A stretch of 48,349 bases of DNA from Saprospiraceae bacterium (GTDB taxonomy: Bacteria > Bacteroidota > Bacteroidia > Chitinophagales > Saprospiraceae): contig JAKVCU010000014.1 of assembly GCA_022448955.1 (NCBI GenBank), forward strand, positions 1 to 48,349. The letters run 5' to 3'. Below are positions 1 to 7,706 of the stretch, piece after piece; within the stretch, counting starts at the first letter, position 1; every line of letters begins with the position of its first letter. A model generated the notes under the pieces. It had not been told where the DNA came from. It searched no databases and saw nothing but the letters and a program-made list of their open reading frames with translations. Position numbers and translations under genes: made by a program.

Positions 1-147
1 AATGGCCAGTTAATGACGAATCGTCAAATTGACTATGTAGAAAACGCTACAGAAATAATCGCAATTGATCGTTTCCCAGCAGGTACCTACTATGTCCATG
101 TTAAAACAGCTCAACAACAACAAACTTTGAAGTTGATTAAGCAATAA
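1..147 (+). CDS. 3' end of a T9SS cargo protein (type A sorting domain)
   Basis: Frame 1 is open from the first base to TAA at 145-147 and gives about 48 residues. The segment has the usual end of a type A T9SS C-terminal domain: a short hydrophobic strand, then the turn RFPAGTYYVHV, then a final strand ending LKLIKQ. In this family the domain directs Sec-exported proteins through the outer membrane by the type IX system, after which it is normally removed. The functional part of the protein lies outside the window, so no substrate or activity can be given. The PAGTYYV signature resembles PAGVYLL in the gene ending at 47719. Confidence in the C-terminal domain is fairly high despite the short length. 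Confidence 0.75.
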   Translation, partial: NGQLMTNRQIDYVENATEIIAIDRFPAGTYYVHVKTAQQQQTLKLIKQ

Positions 148-153
148 ATATTT

Positions 154-177
154 AAGTAGTTAGGCTAGAACCTGCCT
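154..177 (+). repeat. Interspersed REP-like element, short copy
   Basis: These 24 bases, beginning AAGTAGTTAGGCTAG, are identical to 15570-15593 in another intergenic region. The copy here lacks the GCCTGC-GCAGGC hairpin that completes the copies at 15570 and 27088. It begins 7 bases after a stop codon. TAGGC...GCCTA can still form a small stem. Confidence 0.7.
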
Positions 178-224
178 AGCTGTTTATTATTTTTCAAAAA
201 AAGAATCTTCTAACAATAAAAGCT

Positions 225-259
225 AGCCCGAATTTTCCATTAAGACGAAAATTCGGGCT
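225..259 (-). terminator. Hairpin, probable terminator for the minus-strand operon
   Basis: AGCCCGAATTTTC (225-237) pairs perfectly with GAAAATTCGGGCT (247-259) around a 9-base loop. No T-run follows on the plus strand. On the minus strand the sequence after the stem is AT-rich with T-runs further on. It could end transcripts from either side, and the strand is a guess. Confidence 0.5.
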
Positions 260-544
260 GCTCTATACTAAGTCCTTATCTTTTTTATAAAATCTATTTT
301 TACATCCTGTTCTTCCCTTCCTATTGACTTGAGGTTAAACCAAAAAGAGGCTAGGAGCAAGCCCCTAAGCCTCAAAAAATTCCAGCTAAATTTCATCTAC
401 TTAAAATTTTTATGCATTTCCAAAGCTGCACAAAAATTTTTGCGTATATGGACCCACTTTGCTTTCGCAAAATATTTCTTCATTGTTTTTTCAACATCTT
501 ACAATCAAGTAATATCATCCTCTTTTCATCCACTCAAAATTTTT

Positions 545-1324
545 TTACTCCTTCCTTAGCCATTCGAAGCGAAAAAAACGTTTAATTCCATACCACATTC
601 TATTATGCCAACCAGATTTGACTATTACCACTTCTCCAATGATAAAATCTTCTTCCATTTGAATAAAAATATTAGCTCTCCCTTTTTGATCGAAACCTTG
701 CTTTTGTACATTTAGGACCTTAGGAATATAGCCCATATAATTGATCTGAATCTCAACTTGAGATTGCTTTTCAAACTGCTCTGTCAAATCTAATTGAAAG
801 TGACCATTTATATCTGTTAAGACTCCGTCGTCTATTGTGTTTTTTATGTGTACAGTAGCTCCAATAAGCGATTCATCCCCCCAAACGATTTGTCCTTCTA
901 AAATGAAAGAATCAATTTCAGGAAGCTCTCGAATCACTCCACCATGATAGGAATAGATATTGTCACCAATTCGAATACCTTCTTTAGTAATTTCCATTTG
1001 CTCTACTTTCGTAGAATCACTCACCTCTTGTGCATCTGCTGTTTCTGCAAAAAGAATACCTAAGAGCCCCAAGTACCAAGCTTTCCACCCTTGCATACTT
1101 GGGTGTTTAGGTGAAATTGTTTTGATGACCTTAACCTGCTCTTCTTTATACATTCCGCATAACTTTCCTCTAGTGGATTGGTGGACAGCTAAAATCTCTT
1201 CTTTTGACATTTGACGAAAGTCAATCACCTCCTTCAGACAACTGTGGCAAAAACGACCACAACTGGTCGGCGACAAATCACTTAGCTTTTGATCGCAGCT
1301 AATTAGCGGTAGTTTTTCATTCAT
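545..1324 (-). CDS. Cys-rich head, TM segment and CarboxypepD_reg-like domain protein
   Basis: 259 residues. The head has a cysteine pattern (C10, C22, C26, C29, C56) within the context GRFCHSC...VIDF...EEI...CG. This belongs to a head found in many Bacteroidota proteins, often placed before a membrane segment, and it looks like a small metal-binding knuckle. A short hydrophobic stretch follows (about 81-94), then a CarboxypepD_reg-like beta-sandwich (about 141-225) with the typical ATV...D.NGHF...IN.MGY pattern. The tail is basic and aromatic. It lies 3 bases after the previous minus-strand gene, so it is almost certainly the last gene of the 4227-545 operon. The function of the head is not established; an accessory role in envelope sensing is an inference from context. 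Confidence 0.8.
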   Translation of the reverse strand: MNEKLPLISCDQKLSDLSPTSCGRFCHSCLKEVIDFRQMSKEEILAVHQSTRGKLCGMYKEEQVKVIKTISPKHPSMQGWKAWYLGLLGILFAETADAQEVSDSTKVEQMEITKEGIRIGDNIYSYHGGVIRELPEIDSFILEGQIVWGDESLIGATVHIKNTIDDGVLTDINGHFQLDLTEQFEKQSQVEIQINYMGYIPKVLNVQKQGFDQKGRANIFIQMEEDFIIGEVVIVKSGWHNRMWYGIKRFFRFEWLRKE

Positions 1325-1327
1325 AGC

Positions 1328-2068
1328 TTATTCTTGAATACTTGCAGTACAATGTTTTAGTGCTATATACTTTGCCGAAAGGCCACAAGCTTGCTTCGTT
1401 TTCACTTCCCCTAACTTTACGGCTTTCTCTTTCATGAAAACAATCACTTCATTATCCGTTCCTGCTTCTACGGTCACCGTCTGAAGAACAGGTTCAAACC
1501 CCAAATAAGAAACTCTTAATTGGTATTTTCCAGCTTCTAGTTTTTCCATCTCAAAGAAGCCATCAAAATCCGTTTCTACTTTCCTAATTTCTTCACCATT
1601 TTTCAAAAGTTGTACTTGTCCAAAGACAATAGGTGTTCCCTTTTTTTCTGTAACGAATCCTCTCAGATTATTCTCTTGTTGGATACTGGTATATTTATTA
1701 TCCTCTACATTAGTCCTCAAAATATCTTCTAGAGAACTAGATCCCAACATAATAGGAAGAATGACTTCCAAAACGATCTGCAACTGCTCTTCTCCCCTAT
1801 TCTCTACTACAACTTCTACACTTTTATTCCTAAAACCAGGACACTGTAATTCAAGCACGTACTGCCCCTTCTTAATATTCTCAAAACCAAAGGTTCCCTC
1901 TATATCAGTAATCATATACGCTAGTAATACCTGATTAGAAAACAATTGTACTTTCACTCCAATCAGTTCATCCTTGTTCGTATTATCTAGGACGATACCT
2001 TTTATGCTATGTTGAGCAAAAAGAGGAAAAGAAAGTGCGAAACAGAGTAAGAATTGAAGAAATTTCAT
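1328..2068 (-). CDS. Exported protein with two CarboxypepD_reg-like domains
   Basis: 246 residues. A signal peptide is clear (hydrophobic 3-17, ending LFAQ at 16-19). Two CarboxypepD_reg-like folds follow: about 22-102, with a D.EGTFGF.N...G.Y.LE pattern, and about 133-215, with DFDGFFEMEKLEAGKY and YLGFEP. A Cys pair (C227, C240) lies in the tail. Such domains act as stability or protein-protein modules at the start of TonB receptors and other surface proteins; here they stand alone, without barrel or peptidase. The gene sits 84 bases after the vWA gene and 3 bases before the Cys-rich CarboxypepD gene, consistent with one transcript. A structural or scaffolding role in the periplasm is inferred. 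Confidence 0.8.
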   Translation of the reverse strand: MKFLQFLLCFALSFPLFAQHSIKGIVLDNTNKDELIGVKVQLFSNQVLLAYMITDIEGTFGFENIKKGQYVLELQCPGFRNKSVEVVVENRGEEQLQIVLEVILPIMLGSSSLEDILRTNVEDNKYTSIQQENNLRGFVTEKKGTPIVFGQVQLLKNGEEIRKVETDFDGFFEMEKLEAGKYQLRVSYLGFEPVLQTVTVEAGTDNEVIVFMKEKAVKLGEVKTKQACGLSAKYIALKHCTASIQE

Positions 2069-2086
2069 GGCGAATAGTTAAGGGTT

Positions 2087-2146
2087 ATAAGTTTTTGGTT
2101 ATTGGTTTTGGTACTCATAACGAGCAATCAAAAACCAACAACTTAT
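2087..2146 (-). promoter_or_regulatory. Long imperfect stem-loop between operon genes
   Basis: In the 84-base gap after the vWA stop codon, ATAAG.TTTTTGGTTATTG (from 2087) faces CAATCAAAAACCAACAACTTAT (ending 2146) as an interrupted inverted repeat with a loop of about 20 bases. On the minus-strand mRNA it would form an intercistronic hairpin that could stabilise the upstream message or weaken read-through. There is no clean terminator T-run. Confidence 0.35.
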
Positions 2147-2151
2147 TCAGT

Positions 2152-4227
2152 TTACTTTTCTACCGTCATTGCTTTTTTATTCACTTCTGCCTTTTGGATA
2201 AGCTCGATGAATTCTTTGCGGTAGCCATTTTCGTCTTTCCCTTTTGCCGCTTTCGCTAAATCGCTAATATTCTTGAAAGAAGCATTTCCTTTAAATTTGG
2301 AATCGCGAAGTAACATGCCAAAAGCAGCCACAGATGCCGACCAGCGGAAATTATCAGAACTTTCATTTAGTTTCAATGCTTTTGCATCGACACTGTGTTT
2401 GATCAATTTTGACTTTTTACCATCTCTTGGCTTGTAGCGCAGTTTTACGGTCATCAATTCATCTTTGAATTCTGATTTTGGTGTAGACGTTATTTCTTGA
2501 TACTTCAAATCTGTACCTGCAAGGAAAGGGCTTTCGACATCATTAGGAATAATTTCATAGAGAGCCGTTACCGTATGACCGGCACCAAGTTCACCCGCGT
2601 CCTTGGTGTCATCATCAAAATCTTCACGGTTTAAAAGGCGGTTTTCATAGCCAATTAGTCGATAGCCCTTTACCTGAGCAGGATTAAATTCTATTTGTAA
2701 TTTTACATCTTTAGCGATTGTAAATATGGTACCACCAAATTCTTTGACCAATACTTTTTTTGCTTCACTTAGTTGATCAATATAGGCGTGATTACCATTT
2801 CCTTTATTCGCTAATTTTTGCATTTTAGCATCTTTGTAATTGCCTCGCCCGAAGCCCATCACTGTAAGGAACACGCCACTTTCACGTTCCTTTTCAATCA
2901 ATTTTACCAATTGATTGTCATCACTCATTCCTACGTTAAAATCTCCATCTGTTGCTAGAATTACTCGGTTATTTCCACCTTCAATGAAGTTTTCACGAGC
3001 TGTTTTGTAAGCTAATTGAATGCCTGCGCCACCTGCTGTAGAACCACCCGCACTCAACTCATTTAAAGCATTTAGGATGGCTTGTTTATCTTTACCACTA
3101 GTTGGAGGCAATACCAATCCGGCCGCTCCTGCATAAACCACCATTGCAACTCTATCCTGACGACGCAGATTCTGCACTAATAATTTAAATGACTCTTTTA
3201 ATAGTGGTAATTTATTTGAAGAATTCATACTCCCTGATACATCAATCAAGAACACAAGATTAGTAGCAGGTAAATTATCATTAGAAATTTTCATTCCTTG
3301 TAAGCCGATGTGTAACAATTTATGATCTTTTGCCCAAGGACATTCTGCATACTCTGTGATCACTTGAAATGGTTCGCCATTGGTAGGAGTCGGATAGTCA
3401 TAATCAAAATAATTGACCATTTCTTCAATTCTTACCGCGTCAACTGGTGGTTCGTAACCACTATTGATAAAACGACGAAGATTACTATAAGAAGCGGCAT
3501 CGACATCGATAGAAAAAGTGGAGACAGCTTCGGTCGTTACTGCTTTGAAGCTATTTTCTTGAATTTGATCATAGCTTTCATTGTTTTCTACTATTTCTTT
3601 TGGTCGTTGAGGGTCGGTTGGCATTTTTGAATCTGGCAGTGCTATTGGCTGATTGGATGATAAATTTCCATTTACTCTAATCCCATCTACATAATAGTCC
3701 GTTGCTTTGGAACGAGAACCTCTGATTCTAATTGCTTCTCCTTCATCAGATGCCTCAATACCTGCGGTGGTGGCAGCTAAAGCACTAATATTGCTTTTGG
3801 AAAGATTGCGAATATCTTTTTTTCTAATAGCTTTTCTTTGAGTGGTATTGTCTTGTTCAATTAGTGGAACTTTATACTCTGTGACTACAACTTCTTCTAA
3901 CTGAACTTCTCGACCAGTCATTATGATATCCAGCCGATTAGTCTTTCCTATTTCTACTTTTATTCCTTTAATCTTTTGAAGATCAAACCCGATATAAGAT
4001 ACCTCTATTTCGTAAACGCCTTCTTCTAAATTTTCGAATTTATAATTTCCATCAAAATCTGTTGATTTAACACCTACTCGAACACCATTCTTGAACAAAA
4101 CAACATTTGCGAAAATAACAGGATCTGTTGTTCCCTCCTCCAATACTTTACCCTCAATAGTCGCTTTTGAAGTAAAAGAAGACAGGCCGATCCACAACAA
4201 TCCTAAAACGAGCAAAATATTTTTCAT
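2152..4227 (-). CDS. vWA-domain (YfbK-type) protein with CarboxypepD and TonB-plug-like head
   Basis: 691 residues. Order: signal peptide (1-19); CarboxypepD_reg-like domain (22-104); a segment resembling the plug entrance of SusC-type receptors (about 142-188, with ...GIEASDEGEAIRIRG and YYVDGIRV) but with no beta-barrel after it; the YfbK-type vWA N-terminal region (about 218-320); a vWA domain with an intact MIDAS (DVSGS at 329-333, plus downstream Thr and Asp motifs such as ATDGDFNVG); and the family's C-terminal domain. vWA domains bind ligands or partner proteins through a metal ion. The gene is divergent from the ECF sigma factor, 168 bases apart, and heads a three-gene operon of CarboxypepD proteins. 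The receptor-like head joined to a vWA domain suggests a sensing or adhesion role across the envelope; that is inference. The family is common in Bacteroidota but poorly characterised. Confidence 0.88.
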   Translation of the reverse strand: MKNILLVLGLLWIGLSSFTSKATIEGKVLEEGTTDPVIFANVVLFKNGVRVGVKSTDFDGNYKFENLEEGVYEIEVSYIGFDLQKIKGIKVEIGKTNRLDIIMTGREVQLEEVVVTEYKVPLIEQDNTTQRKAIRKKDIRNLSKSNISALAATTAGIEASDEGEAIRIRGSRSKATDYYVDGIRVNGNLSSNQPIALPDSKMPTDPQRPKEIVENNESYDQIQENSFKAVTTEAVSTFSIDVDAASYSNLRRFINSGYEPPVDAVRIEEMVNYFDYDYPTPTNGEPFQVITEYAECPWAKDHKLLHIGLQGMKISNDNLPATNLVFLIDVSGSMNSSNKLPLLKESFKLLVQNLRRQDRVAMVVYAGAAGLVLPPTSGKDKQAILNALNELSAGGSTAGGAGIQLAYKTARENFIEGGNNRVILATDGDFNVGMSDDNQLVKLIEKERESGVFLTVMGFGRGNYKDAKMQKLANKGNGNHAYIDQLSEAKKVLVKEFGGTIFTIAKDVKLQIEFNPAQVKGYRLIGYENRLLNREDFDDDTKDAGELGAGHTVTALYEIIPNDVESPFLAGTDLKYQEITSTPKSEFKDELMTVKLRYKPRDGKKSKLIKHSVDAKALKLNESSDNFRWSASVAAFGMLLRDSKFKGNASFKNISDLAKAAKGKDENGYRKEFIELIQKAEVNKKAMTVEK

Positions 4228-4395
4228 AATTTAAATTTTAGAAAGTATCAAAAAATTACTTTCCTTCGCGAAGTTGACAGTATGATGCAGCGATGAAGAA
4301 GAATGCATAAAAGCTGTTAAAGTTTTTTAAAAAATTTTCAAAGCTCGCTTTTAAACCTGTATTTTGAAGTTCCATTTTATAACACAAACACTTTA

Positions 4396-4986
4396 ATGCT
4401 CCGGATTTTTTCAAAAAAAGAAGAACCCCAGAGTGATGCTGCCCTAGTAGCACACTATCAACAGACTGGCGATCAGGTATCGCTTAGTCAATTGTATGAG
4501 CGTTATATTGAGTTGGTATACGGTTTGTGCTTAAAATACTTTAAAGATGAAGGGCTGGCGCAGGATGCAGTTATCAATATCTATGAAGAGCTAGTAAAGA
4601 AGGTAAAAGCCCATGAAATCAAGCAATTTAAGAGTTGGTTGCATGTTTTAGCACGCAATCATTGCTTAATGCAATTGAGAAAGAAAAAAATTACGATAAA
4701 TTTTGATCCAGATCTTATGCAATCTGTTGATCTTAGGCATCATAATAATGATAGCGAAGATGTAGAAGAGCGAGAAGAACAATTACAAGGTTTGGAAGAT
4801 TGCATTGCAGGGCTTGCAGAAGAACAAAAAGCTTGTATAGAGTTATTTTATTTACAAGGAAAAACTTACAAGGACATTGCCAGTCAGCATAATATGCAAA
4901 TTGGCAAGGTGCGTTCTTTTATTCAAAATGGTAGAAGGAACTTGAAAATCTGCATGGAAAGGAAGGTCTTGAAGGGTGAGGAGTGA
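4396..4986 (+). CDS. ECF-type RNA polymerase sigma factor
   Basis: 196 residues, normal for an ECF sigma-70 factor. Sigma region 2 lies at about 30-95 (YERYIELVYGLCLKYF, then FKSWLHVLARNHC). Region 4 lies at about 132-185, with the helix-turn-helix segment ELFYLQGKTYKDIASQHN followed by GKVRSFIQNGRRNL. A long acidic linker (about 112-130) separates them. It directs RNA polymerase to a small regulon. The gene 114 bases downstream has a short N-terminal cytoplasmic part before a membrane segment, as anti-sigma factors do, so the two probably form a sigma/anti-sigma pair. The divergent vWA operon is the obvious candidate target. The start at 4396 gives a normal N-terminus. Confidence 0.92.
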   Translation: MLRIFSKKEEPQSDAALVAHYQQTGDQVSLSQLYERYIELVYGLCLKYFKDEGLAQDAVINIYEELVKKVKAHEIKQFKSWLHVLARNHCLMQLRKKKITINFDPDLMQSVDLRHHNNDSEDVEEREEQLQGLEDCIAGLAEEQKACIELFYLQGKTYKDIASQHNMQIGKVRSFIQNGRRNLKICMERKVLKGEE

Positions 4987-5099
4987 GGTTTGTGAGGGAG
5001 AGACTTTGTGAGGTTGTGGTAATGTGACTTTGGGATTTAAATAATGAAGATTGATATGGAGGTTAATCTATACTAATTGACCTTTAACCAATAAGCAAA

Positions 5100-6425
5100 A
5101 TGATGAGTCGGGACGAACAAAAAAAGGGTTTACTTAAAAGATGGCTCCAAGGTGATGCCAACTTGAATGATGAACAGCAACTGGAACGGTTGGCTGCAGA
5201 TGATCCTTTTTTGGCGGAAGCCATAGAAGGTTATCGCTCTATGCCCGAAGGTCAGCACCTTAAAAATATTCAGGAACTCAAAAATCGCTTTAATAAAGAA
5301 GAAATTAATAAAGGTCTTATCCTTCCATTATATCTGATGCGTATTGCAGCAAGTGTAGCTATTTTGGTACTAAGTGTTATTGCTTTTCAATGGGTAAATA
5401 GCAGCCCATCAGAAAAACTGGCACAAAAAGGCAAAGCACCTGCTGAGGAATCTATTACAGAGAATGATATTGATGCAGATCGAATCGATGATCTTACATT
5501 TGACAAAGAAGCACAAGAAGCTCAATATTTTATTGATCCAAACACGACAGCCAATAATAAGGTAGACCTTAATGAGGATCCACTTCAAGTTAAGCCAAAT
5601 TTATTTCCTAAACAGAAAAAAGAAACACCTCCAGACAACATAGAGGGTGCAATAAGTTTGCAAGAAGAAAGCGCAGAAATAGCATTAGAGGATAAAAACT
5701 TAGAATTCGAGCCTGCAGTATTTCAGCAAGCAGAAAGATTAGAAGTGGAAGAGATTAAGTTGAAAAATTATAACGTCCCAGAAATTAGATTGCCAAGTAA
5801 ATCATTGGATATTCTTCCTGATTCTACGACAGCTTATGTGCTCAATGGGAGGGTAGAAAATGCAGCGGGCGATCCATTAATTGGGGCAACTATTTCAGTA
5901 GTTAACTCTTCTAATAATGTAACCACAGACTTTAATGGAGATTTCAAAATTAGATTGCAGAATACTCAAAGAGGTCAATTAGAGGTTGATTATGTGGGGT
6001 ACGAACCTCAAACTATTCTTGCCAATAAGCAAAAAAATGTAAAGGTCATCCTTCAAGAGGCACGGGCCTTAGATGAAGCTGCCATCGCAAAATTGAAGCA
6101 AAAAGAGGCTAGTATGGCTAGGAAAAAATCCAATGCTACCAAGAAGGATTTTATCAATAGCGATCCAATACCAATCGTTGGGTTTGAGAATTATAAACAA
6201 TACATTCAGAAAGAACTTACTTATCCAAGACTTGCTAGGGAAAACAATATTCAAGGTACTGTAAGACTTGAATTTTTTGTTGATGGATCGGGGACTCCAA
6301 CCAATTTCAGGATTCTAAAAACATTAGGTTTTGGTTGTGATGCCGAAGCTATGTTGCTCCTAGAAAATGGTCCTAAATGGAGTCACCCAGGCAAAGTCGT
6401 CTATGAAGTAGCATTTAAATTATAG
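5100..6425 (+). CDS. Membrane anti-sigma-like protein with CarboxypepD_reg and TonB C-terminal domains
   Basis: 441 residues. The N-terminal 75 residues are charged and helical (KRWLQGDANLNDEQQLERLA), like the cytoplasmic part of Bacteroidota anti-sigma factors. One membrane helix spans about 76-98. Then come a long acidic linker (about 105-235), a CarboxypepD_reg-like domain (about 243-320, LNGRVENAAGDPLIGATISV, VDYVGYEP) and a TonB C-terminal domain (about 365-441, YPRLARENNIQGTVRLEFFV). The arrangement can join a cytoplasmic sigma factor to an outer-membrane or periplasmic partner in one chain. It follows the ECF sigma gene and is convergent with the next gene, overlapping its end by 6 bases. 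A second Met at position 2 is an equally possible start. The anti-sigma role is inferred from position and layout; the TonB-C fold is well supported. Confidence 0.85.
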   Translation: MMSRDEQKKGLLKRWLQGDANLNDEQQLERLAADDPFLAEAIEGYRSMPEGQHLKNIQELKNRFNKEEINKGLILPLYLMRIAASVAILVLSVIAFQWVNSSPSEKLAQKGKAPAEESITENDIDADRIDDLTFDKEAQEAQYFIDPNTTANNKVDLNEDPLQVKPNLFPKQKKETPPDNIEGAISLQEESAEIALEDKNLEFEPAVFQQAERLEVEEIKLKNYNVPEIRLPSKSLDILPDSTTAYVLNGRVENAAGDPLIGATISVVNSSNNVTTDFNGDFKIRLQNTQRGQLEVDYVGYEPQTILANKQKNVKVILQEARALDEAAIAKLKQKEASMARKKSNATKKDFINSDPIPIVGFENYKQYIQKELTYPRLARENNIQGTVRLEFFVDGSGTPTNFRILKTLGFGCDAEAMLLLENGPKWSHPGKVVYEVAFKL

Positions 6426-7637
6426 TTTTTCTTTTTGCTCTTCTTTGAATACTTGATCAAAAAATTGTGGTAAAGCATTACGTACCAATTGGTTCGTTGC
6501 ATTAGATAAAAGAATAATCCCATAGCCACTTTCTCTTTCAAAAGCCATTTCTGCCCTAAAACCATTCACATAGCCACTATGCCAAACAATAGTATGCCCA
6601 TCCCTTTGTAAAACACGCCATCCCATGGCATAATCAGCTCTATCTAGTGGTTTCCATGCTCTAAAATGTCTTTCTCTTGTAGAGATTCTAATTCTAGGTT
6701 CAAAGATCGTATCTAAAGTAGCTGATTGAATCAAATCAGGGCGATTGCCTAGTAATAAATACAGCCATTGTTCCATATCATCTATACTCGCATTGATACC
6801 TGCTGCAGGACTAACATCATAAAAGGTATTTTCTAACTCTTTCCTTACAAACCCTGCTGCTATCCTCTTATGTGGACGAGTACTATTTTTTGTATTTATA
6901 AATGACTCGTAACCGGTGGAGGCATTGGTCATGCCAAGTTTCTGAAATATTAGTTGGTTCAATTGTAGATCATAGGTTTCGCCTGTCTTGGCTTCAATCA
7001 CATCTCCAATCAAGCAATAAGCCACATTTTGGTAATTGTAATAGGTGCCTACGGGATGTGCCACTTCTACTTCTGGAAGTTTTTTCAAAATATCTTCATA
7101 AGGCACTTCCATATTGAGTAGGTTGGAGTAAGTATGCCTAGGAAGGCCTGTGGTATGACTGAGAAGATGCTTTAAATTTAAATCCTGCGTCGCAGCAGAA
7201 TCACTCAATTGAAAATTGGGCAAAGCCTGCTTCACTCTATCATCCCAGGAGAGCATACCTTGTTCCACTAACATACCTGTCAAGATTGGAGCAAATCCTT
7301 TTGAAAGAGAGGCAATTCGAAAAATAGATTGATTATTAGCTTCCCTAAGAGAATCCCTATCTAGCACTCCCCATGTTTCTTTTAGCAAGAGCAGCGAATC
7401 CTTCATCACACATACTGCTAAGGCAGGAATTTGCTCCTCCTCAAATTGTGCTTTAATAGCTTTCTTATAAGTATTTGCAAATAATTTTAATTCGGCAGGG
7501 ATTTCCATCTTTGGTTGGATGGAAGCAGTTACTTCAGTAGTATGAGCTGAAGTAAGCGACTCTTGATTGATTAAAAAATAAATTGATAAACCTAAAAGGG
7601 CACTCCAAAATAATCGCTTCCACATATTCGTATACAC
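6420..7637 (-). CDS. Serine hydrolase of the class C beta-lactamase/D-Ala-D-Ala peptidase fold
   Basis: 405 residues with an N-terminal membrane or signal segment (about 8-24). Family motifs are intact: SxxK at 110-113 (SLSK, nucleophile S110), YxN at 202-204 (YQN), and HSG at 353-355 in place of KTG. HSG is usual for the esterase/peptidase branch of PF00144. It probably acts in the periplasm on an ester or D-amino-acid peptide bond; true beta-lactamase activity cannot be claimed. A second Met (M5) is an alternative start with a more typical signal peptide. The stop overlaps the convergent anti-sigma-like gene by 6 bases. No operon partner is evident. Confidence 0.88.
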   Translation of the reverse strand: MYTNMWKRLFWSALLGLSIYFLINQESLTSAHTTEVTASIQPKMEIPAELKLFANTYKKAIKAQFEEEQIPALAVCVMKDSLLLLKETWGVLDRDSLREANNQSIFRIASLSKGFAPILTGMLVEQGMLSWDDRVKQALPNFQLSDSAATQDLNLKHLLSHTTGLPRHTYSNLLNMEVPYEDILKKLPEVEVAHPVGTYYNYQNVAYCLIGDVIEAKTGETYDLQLNQLIFQKLGMTNASTGYESFINTKNSTRPHKRIAAGFVRKELENTFYDVSPAAGINASIDDMEQWLYLLLGNRPDLIQSATLDTIFEPRIRISTRERHFRAWKPLDRADYAMGWRVLQRDGHTIVWHSGYVNGFRAEMAFERESGYGIILLSNATNQLVRNALPQFFDQVFKEEQKEKL

Positions 7638-7706
7638 GTTTTTTTTGGGGAGCGAATATAAATATTTAATGACAAAGAGAAAAAATAGTAATAAACTAGC
7701 AATTGT

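Larger units (their letters stand above)
148..544. other. Intergenic region with an interspersed-repeat copy and a strong hairpin
   Basis: About 400 bases separate the T9SS gene end from the stop of the minus-strand gene at 545. The region holds one copy of a palindromic interspersed element (154-177) and a 13-bp perfect hairpin (225-259). A 76-codon open frame at 329-559 is lysine/phenylalanine-rich, matches nothing recognisable and runs into the neighbouring gene, so it is not called. The rest looks non-coding. Confidence 0.6.

Noticed and set aside
329-559. 76-codon plus-strand frame in the first intergenic region
   Set aside because: Low-complexity Lys/Phe/Ser sequence, overlaps the end of a real gene, no promoter or family.
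4989-5013. TTTGTGAGG repeated twice between the sigma and anti-sigma-like genes
   Set aside because: A 9-base direct repeat in GT-rich spacer; no relation to a promoter could be shown.
6420-7637. Calling the serine hydrolase a true AmpC beta-lactamase
   Set aside because: The third motif is HSG rather than KTG, and there is no ampR-like neighbour; the family is mostly esterases and peptidases.
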